Shown here piece after piece: positions 7,993 through 12,049 of a stretch of 12,049 bases of DNA. Origin of the DNA: an uncultured Chromatiaceae bacterium (GTDB taxonomy: Bacteria; Pseudomonadota; Gammaproteobacteria; Enterobacterales; Alteromonadaceae); assembly GCA_946482325.1 (NCBI GenBank), contig CAMLRA010000129.1, positions 1-12,049 of the forward strand. Direction: 5' to 3'. The notes beneath the pieces are model-generated. The model was not told where the DNA came from, did no database searches, and worked only from the letters and a program-made list of their open reading frames with translations. Position 1 is the first letter of the stretch. The number at the start of each line of letters is the position of its first letter. The translations under genes and the position numbers were made by a program.

Positions 7993-8871
7993 ATGAAAAA
8001 TTTCCTGTTAGGTCTCATCGCTGTTGGTGTTTTTGTCGCAACTTCTTCTGTGTTTGTCGTGCAGGAAGGTGAGCGGGGCATCGTGTTCCAGTTCAGCAAA
8101 ATTCAGCGGACCAGCGAAGGCGCAATCCGGGTGTTTGAGCCTGGTCTGCACTTCAAATTACCGCTGGTCGAAACGGTCCGTAAGCTGGATGCTAAAGTGC
8201 AGACGCTGGACGACCCGGCAGACCGCTTTGTGACTTCTGAGAAAAAAGACTTGTTGGTCGATAGCTATGTGAAGTGGAAAATCAAAGACTTCGGTAAATA
8301 CTATCTGGCGACCGGTGGTCGGACTGAACGCGCGGAAAACCTGTTAAAGCAGTACATTAACAACGGTTTGCGTACAGAGTTCGGTACCAGAACTATCCAG
8401 CAAATCGTCTCAGGTGAACGCTCTGAACTGATGGTGAAAGCCATGGCGCAAGCGTCTAAAGGCTCAGACGAGCTGGGGATTGAAATCGTTGACGTGCGGG
8501 TGAAGAAAATTAACCTGCCGGATGAAATCAGTAACAACATTTTCCAGCGTATGCGTGCAGAGCGCACCGCAGTGGCGAAAGAACACCGCGCCCGTGGTAT
8601 GGAAAAGGCTGAAGTGCTGCGTTCAGATGTGGATGCTAAAGTCACGATCATGCTGGCCGATGCTGAGCGTAATGCCCGCACGACTAAAGGTGAAGGTGAC
8701 GCAGAAGCAGCAAAAACGTACGCAGAAGCTTACAGCAAAAATGCTGATTTCTTCAGTTTCGTCAGAAGCATGGAAGCTTATCGCAACAGCTTCCAGAACA
8801 AAGCCGATGTCATGATTGTCCAGCCGGATAATGAGTTTTTCAAACATATGCAATCGATGTCAGGTAACTGA
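7993..8871 (+). CDS. hflC: HflC, SPFH-family subunit of the HflKC membrane complex
   Basis: HflC is the partner of HflK in the FtsH-regulating membrane complex. The 292-residue product has an N-terminal signal-anchor helix (about 4-23), the SPFH start VFVVQEGERGIVFQF, PGLHFKLPLVETV, the strongly conserved DDPADRFVTSEKKDLLVDSYVKWKI and YYLATGG, then the helical region LGIEIVDVRVKKINLPDEIS, MRAERTAVAKEHRARG and GEGDAEAAKTYAEAYSKNADFFSF. It ends with SPFH-complex residues VMIVQPDNEFFKHM. It is about 42 residues shorter than E. coli HflC (334), because the insert that E. coli carries before the LGIEVVDVRI block is replaced here by the short ASKGSDE. This is probably the ancestral form and not a deletion of functional parts. 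The AGGGG overlapping the hflK end serves as ribosome binding site. A terminator starts 13 nt after the stop. Confidence 0.97.
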   Translation: MKNFLLGLIAVGVFVATSSVFVVQEGERGIVFQFSKIQRTSEGAIRVFEPGLHFKLPLVETVRKLDAKVQTLDDPADRFVTSEKKDLLVDSYVKWKIKDFGKYYLATGGRTERAENLLKQYINNGLRTEFGTRTIQQIVSGERSELMVKAMAQASKGSDELGIEIVDVRVKKINLPDEISNNIFQRMRAERTAVAKEHRARGMEKAEVLRSDVDAKVTIMLADAERNARTTKGEGDAEAAKTYAEAYSKNADFFSFVRSMEAYRNSFQNKADVMIVQPDNEFFKHMQSMSGN

Positions 8872-8883
8872 TGAGATTGTCCG

Positions 8884-8911
8884 AAAAGGCCCGCTTGCGG
8901 GCCTTTTTTTT
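8884..8911 (+). terminator. Intrinsic terminator after hflC
   Basis: A GC-rich inverted repeat GGCCCGC (8888-8894) / GCGGGCC (8897-8903), flanked by an A-run (8884-8887) and eight T (8904-8911), forms a textbook rho-independent hairpin. With the central CTTG as loop the stem is six GC pairs extended by A-U pairs. It lies 13 nt after the hflC stop and closes the tsaE-hflC unit. The A-run opposite the T-run means it might also work on the other strand. Confidence 0.93.
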
Positions 8912-8928
8912 AGCTGCAACACCTGGCG

Positions 8929-8959
8929 TTGACAGGTTTTTGGCGGCATAAAATACAAT
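8929..8959 (+). promoter_or_regulatory. Candidate sigma-70 promoter for the kynureninase-like gene
   Basis: A perfect -35 hexamer TTGACA (8929-8934) is followed by TACAAT (8954-8959, five of six matches). The spacer is 19 nt, two longer than ideal. An alternative -10, TAAAAT (8949-8954), would have only 14 nt of spacing. It lies right after the hflC terminator and 32 nt before the next start codon, which is where a promoter is needed. Confidence 0.55.
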
Positions 8960-8990
8960 CAACAATGCAAAAGCCCGCTCGGAGTGCTGC

Positions 8991-10163
8991 ATGAGTTATA
9001 AAAAATATTACCGACGTTTTATTCAGGCCCATCCGCAAACGCAGCATTACGCCTGCCATTCCCATCACTATTGGCCAGACGTGACCCGAGATGCCATGCT
9101 GCAATATTGGGACGACACGGCACGCTTGGTCGACGACAAGTGGGATATGATGTTTGGCCAGAAAGTCCCGCGAGTGCAGCGCTTGATCGCTGATGTTTTG
9201 CAGATCCGCCAGGCTGAGCAGCTGGTGTTTGCTCCCAATACCCATGAGTTATTGTTTCGGCTTTTAAGCTGTTTTGACTGGTCTGCTGGTTTGAAAGTGT
9301 TGACGACAGACAGCGAATTTCATTCCTTTAGCAGACAAATTAATCGCTTAGCAGAAGATGCCCGTGTGCAGGTTGTTAAAGTACCAACTGAACCTTTTGC
9401 CACTTTTCCGCAGCGTTTTGTTGCGGCTGCGGCAGCGTTGCAGCCGGATTTGGTGTTTTTTAGTCAGGTGTTTTTCAACTCAGGTCTGGTTGTGGCTGAG
9501 CTGGATGGCCTGGTTAGTTTGCTTGAGCAGTGTTGCCAGGCGACTATTGCTGTCGATGGTTATCATGGGTTTATGGCCCTGCCGACAGATTTGTCAGCCT
9601 TAGAGGGCCGGATTTTTTATCTGGCCGGTTCCTACAAGTATGCGCAAGGTGGCGAAGGTTGTTGTTTTATGCTGGTGCCGGCACAAAATCATTTCCGGCC
9701 GCTCTACACCGGCTGGTTTGCCGAGTTTGGCGCATTGGCGGGCGTGAAAAGCCTGCAGGTGGGTTATGCCACAGACGGCTATCAGTTCGCCGGCGCAACG
9801 ATGGACCTGACCGCTTTATACCGCCTTCAGGCTGTGCTGGAGCTTTTTATGGCCGACGGGGTCTCTGTCAGCGCCATTCACAAGCATGTCCAACAGCTAC
9901 AGCAAGTTTTTCTGGCAAAGCTCGACCAGTTACAGCATCGTTGGCTCAACCGCGACAATTTGTTGGTGACTGATATAACTTGTCATGGTCATTTTCTTAC
10001 ATTCCGCGGTCCGGATGCAGAGAGTGTCGCTGCACTGTCCGCTTATCTGAAGAACCGGCATATTGAAACAGATTATCGGGGCGATCGTCTGCGCTTTGGT
10101 TTTGCTATGTACCATGACACGGCTGATATTGATTTGAGCTGCTTGTCTCAGGAAAATGTATGA
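8991..10163 (+). CDS. Kynureninase-like PLP-dependent aminotransferase class V protein
   Basis: This 390-residue protein is a fold-type I PLP enzyme related to kynureninases. The Schiff-base lysine is most likely K216 in AGSYKYAQGGEG (212-223), where the Tyr-Lys pair and following Gly-rich turn match the SYKYLN.G.G signature of kynureninase. D189 and H192 in VDGYHGF (188-194) fit the Asp that contacts the PLP pyridine nitrogen and its neighbour. FSQVFFNSG (157-165) sits where kynureninases have SHVNYRTG, and TGWFAEFG (240-247) resembles their GWW segment. APNTHELLFRLL (81-92) fits the phosphate-binding region. These are assignments from remembered motifs. Kynureninase cleaves L-kynurenine to anthranilate and alanine, but no kyn or nad gene is nearby, so the substrate is unknown. 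It has GGAG (8981-8984) 6 nt before ATG, a candidate promoter of its own, and overlaps yjeT by ATGA. In E. coli nothing sits between hflC and yjeT. Confidence 0.85.
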   Translation: MSYKKYYRRFIQAHPQTQHYACHSHHYWPDVTRDAMLQYWDDTARLVDDKWDMMFGQKVPRVQRLIADVLQIRQAEQLVFAPNTHELLFRLLSCFDWSAGLKVLTTDSEFHSFSRQINRLAEDARVQVVKVPTEPFATFPQRFVAAAAALQPDLVFFSQVFFNSGLVVAELDGLVSLLEQCCQATIAVDGYHGFMALPTDLSALEGRIFYLAGSYKYAQGGEGCCFMLVPAQNHFRPLYTGWFAEFGALAGVKSLQVGYATDGYQFAGATMDLTALYRLQAVLELFMADGVSVSAIHKHVQQLQQVFLAKLDQLQHRWLNRDNLLVTDITCHGHFLTFRGPDAESVAALSAYLKNRHIETDYRGDRLRFGFAMYHDTADIDLSCLSQENV

Positions 10164-10348
10164 TGCCGGATTGGCTGTGGCCAGCATTGGCGTTGCTGCT
10201 TATTATCGAAGGCGTCGGGCCATTATTGTTCCCAAATCGCTGGCAGGCTTATATGCGTAGGCTTGCCGCAGAACCGGCGCAAAATTTACGTCAACTCGGT
10301 TTTGTACTGGTGGTGGCCGGCAGTTGTTGGCTCTGGTGGCTAACTTAG
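10160..10348 (+). CDS. yjeT: DUF2065 family small membrane protein YjeT
   Basis: This 62-residue protein resembles E. coli YjeT (65 aa, DUF2065): LALLLIIEGVGPLLFPNRW (10-28) aligns with the LALVLVLEGLGPMLYPKAW stretch, and NLRQLGFVLVVAG with ILRRFGGGLVVAG. It should span the inner membrane twice (about 5-24 and 45-61) with a short basic loop (RWQAYMRRL) between. Its function is not known. The start is one of two adjacent ATG codons (10160 or 10163). The first overlaps the stop of the upstream gene as ATGA, and AGGA at 10150-10153 serves either. The conserved hflC ... yjeT-purA position supports the identity. A palindrome cluster and terminator follow. Confidence 0.9.
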   Translation: MMPDWLWPALALLLIIEGVGPLLFPNRWQAYMRRLAAEPAQNLRQLGFVLVVAGSCWLWWLT

Positions 10349-10360
10349 CCGTAGAAATCC

Positions 10361-10390
10361 AGACGTCTCAATGAGAATTTCACGTGAAAT
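10361..10390. repeat. Cluster of overlapping short palindromes downstream of yjeT
   Basis: Three dyads lie end to end: AGACGTCT (10361-10368), a perfect 8-bp palindrome identical to the MetJ met-box consensus; TCTCA-A-TGAGA (10366-10376); and ATTTCACGTGAAAT (10377-10390), a perfect 14-bp palindrome. They lie between the yjeT stop and its terminator, about 105-135 bp before purA. They could be an operator, a second RNA hairpin before the terminator, or chance. MetJ normally needs two or more tandem boxes, and the adjoining 8-mer (10353-10360) matches at only 5 of 8, so MetJ control is doubtful. Confidence 0.5.
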
Positions 10391-10391
10391 C

Positions 10392-10422
10392 AACCAGCTG
10401 AGTTATTCGCTGGTTTTTTTTT
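10392..10422 (+). terminator. Intrinsic terminator after yjeT
   Basis: The inverted repeat AACCAGC (10392-10398) / GCTGGTT (10409-10415) with a 10-nt loop is followed by a T-run (10414-10422, nine T). A GA/TC pairing inside the loop may lengthen the stem across one bulged base. It separates the kynureninase-like/yjeT unit from purA. Confidence 0.88.
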
Positions 10423-10432
10423 GCCCTTGCGA

Positions 10433-11793
<1,361 letters not shown>

Positions 11794-11797
11794 TCAG

Positions 11798-11825
11798 AAA
11801 AACGCTGCTCCGGCAGCGTTTTTTT
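11798..11825 (+). terminator. Intrinsic terminator after purA
   Basis: AACGCTGC (11801-11808) and GCAGCGTT (11813-11820) form a perfect 8-bp stem closed by a UCCG tetraloop of the stable UNCG class. The stem is extended by A-U pairs (AAA 11798-11800 with the T-run) and followed by T to 11825. It begins 4 nt after the purA stop. Confidence 0.94.
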
Positions 11826-11843
11826 ATGTACAGGAAGTACGGT

Positions 11844-11915
11844 ATGTCGAAATTGCAGGAGCAATATTTCGGCGATGCACGACAGCCTTTGACCGGATTT
11901 TTCATTCAGGCATAA
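11844..11915 (+). CDS. Possible 23-residue small ORF after purA
   Basis: An ATG at 11844 has a well-placed Shine-Dalgarno (AGGA, 11832-11835, 8 nt upstream) and opens a 23-codon frame reading MSKLQEQYFGDARQPLTGFF then IQA before TAA. I do not recognise the peptide. It lies just after the purA terminator and about 70 nt before the next putative start, and no promoter was found between the terminator and its ATG. It could be a real small protein, a leader peptide for the downstream gene, the worn remnant of a longer gene, or chance. An in-frame ATG at 11826 would add six residues but has no ribosome binding site. Confidence 0.25.
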   Translation: MSKLQEQYFGDARQPLTGFFIQA

Positions 11916-11985
11916 ATTTTGTATTCTTTTGAGCATAAGTTGCTATGCAAGTGTATAGCGTCAATATTCTGATCTGGTGGCTGCG
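11916..11985 (+). promoter_or_regulatory. Region upstream of the last gene, weak promoter-like elements
   Basis: This AT-rich stretch holds TTGAGC (11929-11934) with TATAGC (11954-11959) at 19-nt spacing, and a dyad GCTAT/ATAGC (11942-11946 and 11955-11959, 8-nt loop) that overlaps that -10. Slightly upstream, TTGACC (11889-11894) with CATAAA (11911-11916) at 16 nt is another possibility. Neither is strong. A promoter is expected somewhere here because a terminator lies upstream. Confidence 0.3.
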
Positions 11986-12049
11986 GTGAAAAAGTTTGTT
12001 TGGTCTTGCTACATATTGATGCTGTTGTCCTGCACTGTTCTTGTCAGGC
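11986..12049 (+). CDS. Start of an unidentified gene, probable signal peptide (runs off the right edge)
   Basis: A GTG at 11986 opens a frame of 21 codons to the window edge, reading (M)KKFVWSCYILMLLSCTVLVR. Two lysines followed by a hydrophobic stretch look like a Sec signal peptide or membrane anchor. The LLSC segment is faintly lipobox-like, but the residue after the cysteine and the mature part are not informative enough to call a lipoprotein. A weak GGTGG (11976-11980) precedes the start. In E. coli the neighbour of purA is nsrR, which this is clearly not. Function cannot be told from 21 residues. Confidence 0.5.
   Translation, partial: MKKFVWSCYILMLLSCTVLVR

Noticed and set aside
9530..9973. 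147-codon plus-strand frame inside the kynureninase-like gene
   Set aside because: It is a +1 frame shadow. The other frame carries the PLP-lysine motif and the whole conserved protein.
10361..10368. AGACGTCT considered as a functional MetJ operator
   Set aside because: MetJ binds tandem boxes; the neighbouring 8-mers match poorly (5 of 8 and 2 of 8), and the site lies downstream of yjeT with no methionine gene nearby. An 8-bp match is not rare in 12 kb.

Overview
This window is a conserved housekeeping region of a gammaproteobacterial chromosome. The gene order tsaE-amiB-mutL-miaA-hfq-hflX-hflK-hflC-(one inserted gene)-yjeT-purA, with queG divergent at the left edge, matches the classic Escherichia coli superoperon almost gene for gene. 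Protein divergence from the E. coli versions, the LysM-bearing AmiB, the short HflC and the moderate GC content suggest a marine or freshwater Alteromonadales/Chromatiaceae-type organism (for example the Rheinheimera/Alishewanella group). That placement is an inference from remembered family sequences, not the result of a search.

Layout. Positions 1-328 (minus strand) hold the N-terminal third of queG (epoxyqueuosine reductase). A 129-bp divergent intergenic region follows. From 458 to 8871 eight genes run on the plus strand with very tight spacing: tsaE (tRNA t6A ATPase), amiB (septal amidase), mutL (mismatch repair), miaA (tRNA i6A37 transferase), hfq (RNA chaperone), hflX (ribosome-associated GTPase), hflK and hflC (SPFH membrane complex). 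The gene boundaries are a 1-nt gap for tsaE/amiB, ATGA overlaps for amiB/mutL and mutL/miaA, a 92-nt AT-rich leader before hfq, 15 nt for hfq/hflX, 49 nt for hflX/hflK and 3 nt for hflK/hflC. A strong intrinsic terminator at 8884-8911 closes the unit.

Then comes a two-gene unit (8991-10348): a kynureninase-like PLP enzyme whose stop overlaps the start of yjeT (DUF2065 small membrane protein). It ends in a cluster of palindromes and an intrinsic terminator at 10392-10422. purA (adenylosuccinate synthetase) follows with its own extended -10 promoter and a UCCG-loop terminator at 11798-11825. The last 224 bp hold a possible 23-codon small ORF and the first 21 codons of a gene, probably for a secreted or membrane protein, that starts with GTG and runs off the window.

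Functionally the main operon joins tRNA modification (QueG, TsaE, MiaA), post-transcriptional regulation (Hfq), ribosome rescue (HflX), membrane protease control (HflKC), cell separation (AmiB) and DNA repair (MutL). I see no mobile element, CRISPR array, defence locus, rRNA or tRNA gene, and nothing that looks like a wholly new system. The points most worth a second look are the kynureninase-like gene inserted between hflC and yjeT, the palindrome cluster upstream of purA, the small ORF after purA, the absence of nnr between queG and tsaE, and the forced TTG start of hflX.
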